Source of the DNA: Actinokineospora alba | Lineage (GTDB): Bacteria > Actinomycetota > Actinomycetes > Mycobacteriales > Pseudonocardiaceae | Length of the DNA stretch: 64,000 nucleotides | Assembly (NCBI RefSeq): GCF_004362515.1 | Contig: NZ_SNXU01000001.1 | Coordinates: 6,634,001 to 6,698,000 of the forward strand | Reading direction: 5' to 3' | Part shown: positions 24,409-32,791 of the stretch, piece by piece | Numbering within the stretch: position 1 is the stretch's first letter | How the letters are laid out: each line of letters starts with the position of its first letter | Made by a program: the position numbers and the translations under genes | Notes under the pieces: generated by a model | Told to the model about the DNA's origin: nothing | Databases searched by the model: none | Seen by the model: the letters and a program-made list of their open reading frames with translations, nothing else

Positions 24409-25989
24409 ATGGAGATCTGGCCCACTCAGGCGACCTTCACCTCCGGCAGGCAGGTTTCGCTGGCGGTTTCATCCGGGGTCGCGGCGACCCTTGAGGTCGT
24501 GGTGACCCGACTCGGAGAGCAGGTCGCCTCGTCGACCGCTTCGGTACCCGCCGGAATATCCACTGTGGAGCTGGGGGTGTTCGATGACGGCGGCTACGCG
24601 GTGACCGCCGGGGACGCGAGCACCGCGTTCGACGTGCTGGCCACGCCGATGCTGCGGCCCCGATACGGGTTCCTCACCGACTTCTCCCCCGGCCGCGCCG
24701 ACGCCGAGGACGCCGTGCTGGGCGTGCTGCGGCTGCACCTGAACATCGTCCAGTTCTACGACTGGATGTACCGGCACGCCGACCTGCTCGGCACCGAGGA
24801 CGAGTTCACCGACGCCTGCGACAGCCCCAAGTCGCACCGGACGACCGCCGACCTGGTCTCACGGGTGCGGGCCGCGGGCGCGCTGCCGATGGCCTACGCG
24901 GCGACCTACGGCGTGGGCAAGGAATACGCGGCACGGCAACCCGAACAGCTGCTCTACCACGCCGACGGCTCCCCCCGGATGCTGGCGGACCTGTTGTATA
25001 TCGCCGATCTCTCCGGGCCCTGGACGCCGCACATCGTCGCCGAGTACCGCGCGGCGGTCGACCGGCTGGGCTTCGCGGGCCTGCACCTGGACACCTACGG
25101 CACCCCGAAGATCGCCTGGGACGCCACGGGGACGGCCGTCGACCTCGCCGAGCAGTTCCCGCCCTTCGTGCGCGCGGTGCGCGACGAGCTGCCGTCGTCG
25201 ACGCTGATCGTCAACAACGTCAACGACTACCCGACGTTCGCGACCGGGACCACCCCGCAGGACGCGTGCTACATCGAGGTGTGGGATCCGCACCTCGAGT
25301 ACAGCCACCTGGTCGGCCTGATCCAGCGGGCGCGGACGCTCGCTCCCGGCCTGCCGACCATCCTGGCGGCCTACCTCGTCCCGTTCGCCGTGGCCCCGGC
25401 GGCGGAGGCGGCGTGGGCCGCACGCCTGTCGCTGGCGACCGTCTTCGCCCACGGCGGCCACTACCTGCTGTGCGGCGAGGGCGACGGCGTGCTGGTGCAC
25501 GCCTACTACCCGAAGTTCGTCCGAGTCGACGCGGACTCCCAGCTCGTACTGCGCCGGTACTTCGACTTCGCTGTGGCGCAAGGGGATCTGCTGTACGACC
25601 CGGAGTCGCACGAAGTCACCCGGTCGTATCTGGCGAGCGAGGAGAACGACGAACTGGCGGTGTCGGCGGACGTGCCGGTGAGCGCGGACCCGCTGCCAGG
25701 ACACCTCTGGGTGATCGTGCGGCGCAGCGGGCGGGGGCTCACGGTGCACCTGATCGACCTGGGCGGACAGTCCGAAGTGGAGTGGAACCGCGCCAAGTCG
25801 GTCGGCGGACCGCTGGACGGTGTGCGGCTGCGGGTCCGGTGGCCAGTCGCACGCGCGCTGTTCGGCTCCCCAGAGGCCGGCCCGGCCCTGCGCGCGGCCA
25901 CAGCCACCCGCGACGGCGACTATGTGGAGGTGACCGTTCCCGCGTTCACCGCCTGGGCGACAGTGCACCTGCCGACCGAGCCCGCATGA
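24409..25989 (+). CDS. Cytoplasmic GH66 enzyme
   Basis: A 526-residue GH66 enzyme without signal peptide and without any CBM35. It has the N-terminal Ig-like domain, PRYGFLTDFSP, QFYDWMYRHADLL, GFAGLHLDTYG (nucleophile Asp228), CYIEVWDPH (acid/base Glu290) and a C-terminal beta domain. It is thus a compact intracellular counterpart of the secreted GH66 at 16114-18750. It begins 2 bp after the GH15 stop; a GTG at 24403 overlapping that stop is an alternative. An intracellular GH66 makes sense if imported products are cyclic or long alpha-1,6-linked glucans that must be opened or cut before GH15 acts. That role is inference. Confidence 0.9.
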   Translation: MEIWPTQATFTSGRQVSLAVSSGVAATLEVVVTRLGEQVASSTASVPAGISTVELGVFDDGGYAVTAGDASTAFDVLATPMLRPRYGFLTDFSPGRADAEDAVLGVLRLHLNIVQFYDWMYRHADLLGTEDEFTDACDSPKSHRTTADLVSRVRAAGALPMAYAATYGVGKEYAARQPEQLLYHADGSPRMLADLLYIADLSGPWTPHIVAEYRAAVDRLGFAGLHLDTYGTPKIAWDATGTAVDLAEQFPPFVRAVRDELPSSTLIVNNVNDYPTFATGTTPQDACYIEVWDPHLEYSHLVGLIQRARTLAPGLPTILAAYLVPFAVAPAAEAAWAARLSLATVFAHGGHYLLCGEGDGVLVHAYYPKFVRVDADSQLVLRRYFDFAVAQGDLLYDPESHEVTRSYLASEENDELAVSADVPVSADPLPGHLWVIVRRSGRGLTVHLIDLGGQSEVEWNRAKSVGGPLDGVRLRVRWPVARALFGSPEAGPALRAATATRDGDYVEVTVPAFTAWATVHLPTEPA

Positions 25990-26131
25990 CCCCGGAATGG
26001 GGGTTTAGCAGCGAATGCACACCGGGCGACTCGCGGAGTCTGCGGCAGCTGACAACCCATCCATCCCGGCCAAGCCTGAAGATCTTTCGCCGTTTGTCCG
26101 CGCGCGGGGAGTGGGGCACTCTAGGCCGGTG

Positions 26132-28432
26132 ATGGTGACCGGGCAGGATCGCACGAGCTACATCGGCCGCGATGACGAGCTGGTCCTGGCCCAGCGGCTG
26201 CTGGCGGCCGGGCCGCTGGTCACCCTCGTCGGGCCGGGCGGGGTGGGCAAAACCCGCCTGGCCGGGCGGATCGCGGCGAGGGAGGAGGCTCGCTTTCCTG
26301 ACGGGGTCGTCCTCGTCGAGCTCGCCGAGCTGCGCGACGCGCAACTACTGGCCAGCACGGTCGCCGGGCGACTCGGGCTGCACGACCAGTCGTCGCGCCC
26401 GACCGTGGACGTGCTGATCGAGCACCTGCGCGGCATGCGGATGCTGTTGCTGCTGGACAACTGCGAGCACCTGATCAGCGCCTGCGCGGATCTCGTCTCC
26501 GCGCTGATCGCGGCCTGCCCGCAGCTGGTGGTGCTCGCGACGAGCAGGCAGTCTCTCGGCGTCGCGGGTGAGCACCTCATCCAGGTGCCGCCGCTGCCGC
26601 TGCCGCCGGAGCCGGACCGGGCGCACTCAGCCGAGCGGGTGGCCGAATCCGATGCCGTGCGGCTGTTCGTCGACCGGGCGGTCGCGGTGTTGCCCTCGTT
26701 CACCATCACCGAGGACAACTATCGCGACGTCGCCCAGCTCTGTCGCGAGTTGGAGGGCCTGCCACTGGCGATCGAACTGGCCGCAGTCCGGCTGCGGTCG
26801 CTGTCGCTGTCGCAGATAACCGAGCGCCTGTCGCACAAGATGCGGCTGCTCACCGGCGGCCGCCGGACCGCCCCGCGACGTCAGCAGACGCTGCGCACGC
26901 TGATCGACTGGAGCCACCAACTGTGCTCACCGGCCGAACAACTCGTGTGGGCGCGGGCCTCGGTGTTCTCCGGGTCATTCGACCTGACGGCCGCCGAGCA
27001 GGTGTGCGGCGGCGACGGGGTCGAGGACAGTGAGGTGCTCGACCTGATCCACTCGCTGCTGGACAAGTCGATCCTCAGCCGGGAGGACCAGGATGGACAG
27101 GCCCGCTACCGGATGCTGGAAACCCTTCGGGAATACGGCCATGACCTGCTCGAACGGTCCGGCGACCGGCCGCGGGTGGCCCGGCTGCACCGCGACTTCT
27201 ACGCCGAGCTGACCGCGCGCTGGCACGCCGAGTGGATCGGGCGCGACCAGGTGGCGTGGGTGGCCCGGCTGCGGGCCGAGCACGCCAACCTGCGGGTCGC
27301 GTTGGACTACTGCGTCACCGAACCCGGCGAGGCCACCGTCGCGCTGGAGATGATCACCCGCGTCGACCTCTACTGGGGTATCCGGGGCGCACTGACCGAG
27401 GCCCGGCTGTGGCTGGAACGCGCGGATGCCGCCGCCCCACCGCGAGCACCCGAGCGGGTCGCCGCGTACCGGCTGGACGGGTGGTTCGCCCTGCTGCAGG
27501 GCGACACCGAAGGTGGTGTCGCCCAACTGGTCAAAGCCGGTGACCTGGTGGCCGAGACCGGAGACGAGGTGCAGGACGCCCATGTGACGCTGGTCTGGGG
27601 CATGGCCGCGCTGTTCACCGGCAACGAGGCGCGATCCAGGGATCTCTTCGCCCAAGCGCTCACGGCGTTCGACGCGCACCAGGAGCGGATCGGCGGTTTG
27701 TACGCGTCGTTCACCTTCGGGCTCGCCACCGCGGTGAGCGGCGAAGTCGACCAAGGACGGAGCCGGCTGCGGAAGACGATCGCGGAGTGCGAGGAGATCG
27801 GCGAGATCTTCTGGCGCTCGTGGGCGCTGTGGGCGCTGAGCGCGGTCGAATTGCTCTACGGGGACAACGACGAAGCCGAGCTCTGCGCCAAGCAGGGGCT
27901 GCGGCTGACCCAGTTGATCAGCAACCGGCTCGCCGAGGCATTCCTGGTGACCATCCTGTCCGGCACCGCCATGCGCAAGAGCCGGTACACCCGAGCCATG
28001 ACCCTGATCGGCGTCTCCGACGCCATGTGGGACGCCCTGGCCGCCGACCCCGATCGCTTCGGCATGTTCGGAACCGAACGCAGACAACGAATCGACGCGT
28101 CCCGCAACGCCCTCGGCGACGCGGCGTCGGATGCGGAGCGGGCCCGCGGCCGGGCCCTGCCCAAACCCGAAGCCGTACGCCACGCCTTGGAGGAACCGAC
28201 GACCACAGAGTCGACGACGCGCTCGGGAAAGCCGCTGACGAAGCGGGAGACCGAGATCGCCGACCTCATCGCCGAAGGCCTCACGAACAAGGACATCGCC
28301 GCGAAGCTGTTCATCTCCCAGCGCACCGCCGAAACCCACGTCGACCACATCCTGACCAAACTCGGCTTCCACAACCGCGCACAAGTGGCCGCCTGGACCG
28401 CGACCACTCCCCGCGCGAGCGAGCCCGAGTAA
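26132..28432 (+). CDS. STAND ATPase regulator with LuxR-type HTH
   Basis: A 766-residue regulator: NB-ARC ATPase at the N-terminus (Walker A GPGGVGKTR at about 34-42, kinase-2 LLLLDNCEH, GLPLAIELA), a TPR-like helical middle, and a C-terminal LuxR HTH (LTKRETEIADLIAEGLTNKDIAAKLFISQRTAETHVDHILTKLGF). Such MalT/LAL-like proteins oligomerise on ligand and ATP binding and activate transcription. Several in-frame starts exist; ATG 26132 places YIGRDDEL at the normal distance from the N-terminus. It follows the glucan locus by 142 bp on the same strand, so MalT-like control of that locus is possible, but its close resemblance to the regulator at 1-1950 suggests a general paralogue. Confidence 0.9.
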   Translation: MVTGQDRTSYIGRDDELVLAQRLLAAGPLVTLVGPGGVGKTRLAGRIAAREEARFPDGVVLVELAELRDAQLLASTVAGRLGLHDQSSRPTVDVLIEHLRGMRMLLLLDNCEHLISACADLVSALIAACPQLVVLATSRQSLGVAGEHLIQVPPLPLPPEPDRAHSAERVAESDAVRLFVDRAVAVLPSFTITEDNYRDVAQLCRELEGLPLAIELAAVRLRSLSLSQITERLSHKMRLLTGGRRTAPRRQQTLRTLIDWSHQLCSPAEQLVWARASVFSGSFDLTAAEQVCGGDGVEDSEVLDLIHSLLDKSILSREDQDGQARYRMLETLREYGHDLLERSGDRPRVARLHRDFYAELTARWHAEWIGRDQVAWVARLRAEHANLRVALDYCVTEPGEATVALEMITRVDLYWGIRGALTEARLWLERADAAAPPRAPERVAAYRLDGWFALLQGDTEGGVAQLVKAGDLVAETGDEVQDAHVTLVWGMAALFTGNEARSRDLFAQALTAFDAHQERIGGLYASFTFGLATAVSGEVDQGRSRLRKTIAECEEIGEIFWRSWALWALSAVELLYGDNDEAELCAKQGLRLTQLISNRLAEAFLVTILSGTAMRKSRYTRAMTLIGVSDAMWDALAADPDRFGMFGTERRQRIDASRNALGDAASDAERARGRALPKPEAVRHALEEPTTTESTTRSGKPLTKRETEIADLIAEGLTNKDIAAKLFISQRTAETHVDHILTKLGFHNRAQVAAWTATTPRASEPE

Positions 28433-28447
28433 CAGCCATCTCCCGCG

Positions 28448-30172
28448 TCAGTTCCTGCCGGGATTGACCACATCGGGTGCGAGCTGCTGATCGTCCGGCT
28501 GTTCCACCTGCTGGTCGGACCGGCCGCCAGTGCCCTCCTCGCTGCCATTGAAATCGGGTTTGTCCGGGCTGTAGGGATTCTCCCCGCCCTTGCGCTCCCG
28601 CGCCTGGCCCGCTTCAAGTTGCGCTTCGTAGGCCGCCCAGTTGTCGGCTATCGCACGGTCCGTTCGATACGTCCTGTCGATCCCGTCCTTCGTCTGCAAG
28701 CCCGCCTCGTGGTAGCGCGCAATCGTCGTCCTGAGATAACCAAGGAGGACCTCCCTGATCTCGGCCACCTGCGCGTCCGCCCAGGTCTGCACACCATCGG
28801 CGTTTCGCAGGTGGGCGTCGGCCGGATCCGATCCCACCAGGGCGCTGATTGTGGACTCGTACTCTTCGGCGGCTCTGAAGCAATGCCGCGCGATCTCCAA
28901 CGTATGCTCCGGGTCAATTTCGAACCCCTTCGCACCCTTCGCCCCGCGTGGATTGTTTTGGGTAAAGTCGTACAGGGCCCGGTGCGAAGCTTTCAACCCA
29001 AGAATGTCACTCTCCAGCGTGGCGACGAAAGAGGTGTACTTCAATTCGTCGTCGTACAGGATGTCATTAATCTGGTCGACTTCCGCATGAAGGTCGGCGA
29101 TGATTCCTTCGCGTGATTGCTGGTACGCCAAGTCACTGCTGGCCTTGTCCATCATGCCGTCGCCCAGGAACGCGGCGATGGACAGGCTCGCCGCGGCGAC
29201 ACCGGCAGGCGGATACAGGGCTAGAAGCAGGCTGCCCGCGGCCACCACCGCGAAAATCGAGCTGGATTCCGAGGTCGTGTCCTGGAACTCGAACTGGTCG
29301 AGTCTGCCTGCCGCCGACGTGACGGCGTTCACCACGTTCTTGCGAGTGTTCAGGACGATGGTGGCGCGGACATTCAGCAGATTCGCGAGGCTCCCGGCGA
29401 TCTGGGCATGGTAGTGGAGCGTGGGCGTGGTCGACTGGAAGAACGCGTCGCTGTCGGAGCCGCCGGCGAGGATTCCCGGAACCAGTCCGGTCCAATTCGC
29501 CCACCATCCGATATTCGTCCCGGCGCCGTTCCATTTCTGCAGGTCGTTACTGGTGATGCCGGTCAGATTCGAGTGGCCGGTAAGGCCGACGCTGTTGTCG
29601 AGGTCCAACCCGAGAATTGCGCACAATTTTACCAGCGAGCCGTGCGACTGTTCTATCTCGCCCAAGTCGTGCGCGTCGAAGAGAGGGATCTTCGGGAGTA
29701 GGTTTCCCCGTTCCCGGCGGGCGAGTTCCTCGATTTCCCGGAACACCTGGTTGCCGATCGGGCAGGAGTCGTACTCGAAATCCGACGGATCATCGGTGTT
29801 TCTGATATCGCCGAACCCCCCGCCCGGCGGCCCATGGTCGGAGACGTCGCTGAGCGAACCCTCTTGCCCGTTCTTGACCCATCGCACGTACGTGCAGAAC
29901 TCGTCGGGGTCGGAGTTCGAACTGCCGATGAGGCTGCCGGTGCCCCTGGTGTGCGTCTTGATCTGGGACGCCCACCTGCCGTCATGGTCCGGCGCGGGGT
30001 CTTCGGTGCCCGGCAGAACGTACCCACTCATCTCGTTGCACTTGTAGATGTAGTCGACCACCTCCGCACGCCAGCGGCGGTTCAGGCTTTCCTCGAAAAG
30101 ATCAAGAGCCGGATCGAGCTGCTCGGAAACGAAGTTCAGCGGGCGAAAGCCCGCATCACTGTCAGTACTCAT
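28448..30172 (-). CDS. Large uncharacterised protein with hydrophobic central segment
   Basis: A 574-residue acidic protein I do not recognise. There is no signal peptide. A strongly hydrophobic stretch (FAVVAAGSLLLALYPPAGVAAASLSIAAFLG, residues about 305-335) sits in the middle; the second half is helical and charged, and the C-terminus is a disordered Gln/Asp/Pro-rich tail. Trp motifs (WWANWTG) occur in the first half. Hydrophobic helical hairpins within soluble proteins are seen in membrane-inserting effectors and toxins, but no family is assigned. ATG 30172 has a GGGGGAAA ribosome site. It is convergent with the LuxR gene (15 bp apart) and lies just downstream of two secreted paralogues. 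Confidence 0.75.
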   Translation of the reverse strand: MSTDSDAGFRPLNFVSEQLDPALDLFEESLNRRWRAEVVDYIYKCNEMSGYVLPGTEDPAPDHDGRWASQIKTHTRGTGSLIGSSNSDPDEFCTYVRWVKNGQEGSLSDVSDHGPPGGGFGDIRNTDDPSDFEYDSCPIGNQVFREIEELARRERGNLLPKIPLFDAHDLGEIEQSHGSLVKLCAILGLDLDNSVGLTGHSNLTGITSNDLQKWNGAGTNIGWWANWTGLVPGILAGGSDSDAFFQSTTPTLHYHAQIAGSLANLLNVRATIVLNTRKNVVNAVTSAAGRLDQFEFQDTTSESSSIFAVVAAGSLLLALYPPAGVAAASLSIAAFLGDGMMDKASSDLAYQQSREGIIADLHAEVDQINDILYDDELKYTSFVATLESDILGLKASHRALYDFTQNNPRGAKGAKGFEIDPEHTLEIARHCFRAAEEYESTISALVGSDPADAHLRNADGVQTWADAQVAEIREVLLGYLRTTIARYHEAGLQTKDGIDRTYRTDRAIADNWAAYEAQLEAGQARERKGGENPYSPDKPDFNGSEEGTGGRSDQQVEQPDDQQLAPDVVNPGRN

Positions 30173-30225
30173 GGTTTCCCCCACTGGCACCACTGGCCGC
30201 ACGGCCGTTCGGCGCCAAACCGCGG

Positions 30226-30621
30226 TCAGTCCTGCGGAACGGCATAGCAGACGCCTAACGACCCGACGACCGATCCGGAGACCGGTAGGTGGAAGATCTT
30301 CAGCGCTACGCCCCTCCCACCCAGATCGGGAATCGGCAAGCAGGACCGAGCCTCGTCACCACCCTCGTCGTACTTGACGTAGGTGTTGCCGCCGATCACC
30401 TGCAGTTCGATCTTGGCTTTGGCGCCCGCGACAGAGTTGTACGCGCGGACGCAGATCTGGTCGTTCCAGTACTCGTGAATGCCGTAGGCCTTCCACTTGC
30501 CCGCGTCGTTGGTGATCAGCTGCGTCCACGGGCGGTCGTCCGCCGATGCCGGCGCGGCGGTGGCGACACTTGCGGACACCAGCCCGGCCGCCATGATCAC
30601 AGTGGTGATGAACTTGTTCAC
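30226..30621 (-). CDS. Small secreted protein, tandem paralogue B
   Basis: A 131-residue protein with an N-terminal signal peptide (VNKFITTVIMAAGLVSASVATAAPASA). The mature part contains WKAYGIHEYWNDQICVRAYNSV and CLPIPDL, matching the preceding gene's product (WKAFGIYEHWNDKLCVRVYNSV, CLPLPDL). Three conserved cysteines may form disulfides. The GTG start at 30621 overlaps the TGA of the upstream paralogue as GTGA, and a GGGAG site precedes it. Function is unknown; a duplicated pair of secreted beta-type proteins. Confidence 0.82.
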   Translation of the reverse strand: MNKFITTVIMAAGLVSASVATAAPASADDRPWTQLITNDAGKWKAYGIHEYWNDQICVRAYNSVAGAKAKIELQVIGGNTYVKYDEGGDEARSCLPIPDLGGRGVALKIFHLPVSGSVVGSLGVCYAVPQD

Positions 30622-31052
30622 AGTTGCTCCCGAGCGGCCTGGTTTCCGAACGGGCTGTCGTCGGGGACGACGAAGCACGGACCGAGGTCCTTCAGGGTGG
30701 AGCCGTCGGTCGCGAAGTGGGTCACTTCGAGCGTGATGCTCTCGCCCGACAGGTCGGGAAGCGGCAGACACCGCCGCACGTCGTCTCCGCCGTTGTCGGT
30801 CCACGAATAGCTGTCTCCGAGGCTGATGACCTTCATGGTGACCCGCGCGTAGGCGCTGGACACCGAGTTGTAGACCCGGACGCAGAGCTTGTCGTTCCAG
30901 TGCTCGTAGATGCCGAAGGCCTTCCACGTCCCGCCGGCGGTCTTCGCGACGACCTCCCACGGCGCGATGGTCGCCGAAGCGGGGGCGGCTCCCCCGATGC
31001 CCGCGGCGACGATGGTCAGCGACGCGATGGCCGTACCAACGATCTTCTTCAC
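30618..31052 (-). CDS. Small secreted protein, tandem paralogue A
   Basis: A 144-residue protein with a Sec signal peptide (KK, hydrophobic core, cleavage near ASA). The mature domain shares the WKAFGIYEHWNDKLCVRVYNSV and RRCLPLPDLSGESI blocks with its downstream neighbour and has the same cysteine pattern. It is the first gene of the pair, translationally coupled to the second by a 4-base overlap. No enzyme motif is visible. Extracellular role, partner and substrate are unknown. Confidence 0.82.
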   Translation of the reverse strand: MKKIVGTAIASLTIVAAGIGGAAPASATIAPWEVVAKTAGGTWKAFGIYEHWNDKLCVRVYNSVSSAYARVTMKVISLGDSYSWTDNGGDDVRRCLPLPDLSGESITLEVTHFATDGSTLKDLGPCFVVPDDSPFGNQAAREQL

Positions 31053-31317
31053 TTTCTCTCCCCTGAGGTGATCTCGAGCTAAGCGAGGAAATATGCGCCT
31101 CGGGTTTCTCCCTTGGCCGCGCCCACAGTCGGCGCCGACGGGGACATTAGGCGTGGCATTTCCGGCTCAACCAGTGTCGAAACCGGCCATCGGCCATATC
31201 CGGTCATCATTGAGACCGGCATCATGGTCGGATCCGGCCGATGTCCGGATCCGACACTGTCCCTCGAGCAGGCGACGTCCTAAGGTCCGGCGAGCACGAC
31301 GACATGGGGAGACATCA

Positions 31318-31482
31318 ATGAAGCGCACTGTGGCGGCGGCCTTCGCCGCGCTGGTCGCGGCTGGGGCGATCACGGTGGCGGCCAACTTGTCCGCGTCGGC
31401 GGGAGAACACCCACCGCCACCACCACCGCCGTCGCCCTGCACGGATCCGTCAAACGATTGCGGCGAGCCCTGGGAGTGGTGA
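31318..31482 (+). CDS. Small secreted proline-rich peptide
   Basis: A 54-residue product: a signal peptide (MKRTVAAAFAALVAAGAITV) with cleavage near SAGE, then a mature tail of seven consecutive prolines and the acidic CTDPSNDCGEPWEW ending with two cysteines. GGGGAG lies eight bases before ATG 31318. It is divergent from the tandem secreted pair. Short Pro-run exported peptides are common in actinomycetes and rarely characterised; a disulfide-closed loop is possible. Confidence 0.65.
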   Translation: MKRTVAAAFAALVAAGAITVAANLSASAGEHPPPPPPPSPCTDPSNDCGEPWEW

Positions 31483-31494
31483 CCTCACGTCACC
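31478..31494. terminator. Short hairpin at convergent stops
   Basis: GGTGAC and GTCACC flank a CTCAC loop over the last codon of the Pro-rich peptide gene and the stop of the LuxR-like gene. A 6-bp stem is weak, so this may be chance. Confidence 0.35.
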
Positions 31495-32452
31495 GCAGCC
31501 ATCCAAGCCGGGTGGCCGCATAGACCGCGGCCACTCGATTGTCGGCCTGAAGGACTTCGAGTAGCGCCGTCAGGTGCCTGCGCACGGTGCGCTCGCTGAT
31601 GTCCAGGTGCCGGGCGATCGCACCGTCGGTCATGCCGGTGGCCAGCAGGTCGAGCACCTTGGCCTGAGCCGGGGTCAGGCCGTTGGGGCTGCCCGCTTCC
31701 CGACCTCCGACCGGCACGGCCAGCCCCCAGACCAGCTCGAACAGCATCCGCAAGGCGGCGACCACGGTCGGGGTCCGGATCAGCATGGCCCCCGTGCTGC
31801 CACTCGGATCGATCGGCACCAGCGCCGTGTGCCGGTCGGCGATCACCATCTTCATCGGCAGCTCGGGTGCCACCCGCAGTTGCCAGCCGACATCGACACA
31901 GGCATCGACGATCGCTTTGGCGCCGTCGAACCCGAGGGCGGCACGCTCGTACACGGCGCGCAGGACAACGCCTCGGTCGGCCACGGCGGCCGGAAATGTC
32001 ATCGCGGTCCGCGGATCCGGCGGCTTCTGGGACCGGACGGTGCTGAAGGAAACGAATTCCTCGTGGGCTGAGAGGCAGAGTTCGACGGAAAGGGCACCGA
32101 TCCGCTTCGGATCGGTGATCAGTTCTATGCCGGCATCGTCGACACCATTGTTCGCCCGGTACGCCGCCTGCAGGGAATGGAGTTGTTCGCGCGCGGCGAC
32201 GATCATTCGTTGCTGGTCGAGCGCCTGCTTCTGGGCAGCGAGAATCGCATTGTCGACGGCGTGCGCAGGCTCGACCGCGGCGATCACCGGATTGTCCGGA
32301 TCGGCCCGATAGCTGCGCCGCGCGAAGCCCTTCTCGATCAACTCCGCCATCGCTTCGCCGGTCGCCCGCGGATCGTCCAGCGAGATGGCGCCCTCACGCA
32401 CCAGCGCGTCATACAGGTCGCCGGCGGCCGCCGACAGCAAGCCTGCGAGCAT
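31490..32452 (-). CDS. LuxR-type HTH regulator with helical N-domain
   Basis: A 320-residue DNA-binding protein. The C-terminus is a LuxR-type HTH (LTPAQAKVLDLLATGMTDGAIARHLDISERTVRRHLTALLEVL). The N-terminus reads as a winged-helix-like stretch (LYDALVREGAISLDD, AMAELIEKGFARRS) followed by a long coiled segment (LAAQKQALDQQRMIVAAREQL) and a PLD/TrmB-like sensor middle (ALVPIDPSGSTGAMLIRTPTVV). This arrangement is common in streptomycete LuxR regulators near specialised metabolism genes. It converges with the Pro-rich peptide gene. The target is unknown. Confidence 0.85.
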   Translation of the reverse strand: MLAGLLSAAAGDLYDALVREGAISLDDPRATGEAMAELIEKGFARRSYRADPDNPVIAAVEPAHAVDNAILAAQKQALDQQRMIVAAREQLHSLQAAYRANNGVDDAGIELITDPKRIGALSVELCLSAHEEFVSFSTVRSQKPPDPRTAMTFPAAVADRGVVLRAVYERAALGFDGAKAIVDACVDVGWQLRVAPELPMKMVIADRHTALVPIDPSGSTGAMLIRTPTVVAALRMLFELVWGLAVPVGGREAGSPNGLTPAQAKVLDLLATGMTDGAIARHLDISERTVRRHLTALLEVLQADNRVAAVYAATRLGWLR

Positions 32453-32791
32453 CGAACCCCCTCCGACTGACTCCCCGGCTCGGCAGACTACCCGGCACGG
32501 TGGAGCCGCTGCTGTACTTCGGCCCAGGCAACCGGCGTCGTCGGCTGGTCCTGCGCCCCCGCTACGCCGTCACCGGCGCGACCGACCCGGCCGAGACGTT
32601 CACCCGCCTGGTCGGCTCGGTCGCCATCGCGATGCTCCGGCGCGAGGCCGGCATCAGTGCTCAAAGCCGGACAGTTTTCGCTGGAAAAGACGGCGCTCTC
32701 CGGTGAATCCGCCAAGTGGACGAGTCTCGTTTGAGTGATACCCGCAACCGGACCGCGCAGCGGGGATCGGCATTGCCCTATACATTTCCGC
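32453..32791. other. Intergenic stretch with a short orphan reading frame
   Basis: 339 bp between the LuxR-like gene and the CPBP protease. A plus-strand frame from GTG 32500 to 32706 reads PLLYFGPGNRRRRLVLRPRYAV and may be a decayed gene or chance. The end holds a TATACAT-like -10 element just before the CPBP start. Confidence 0.4.
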
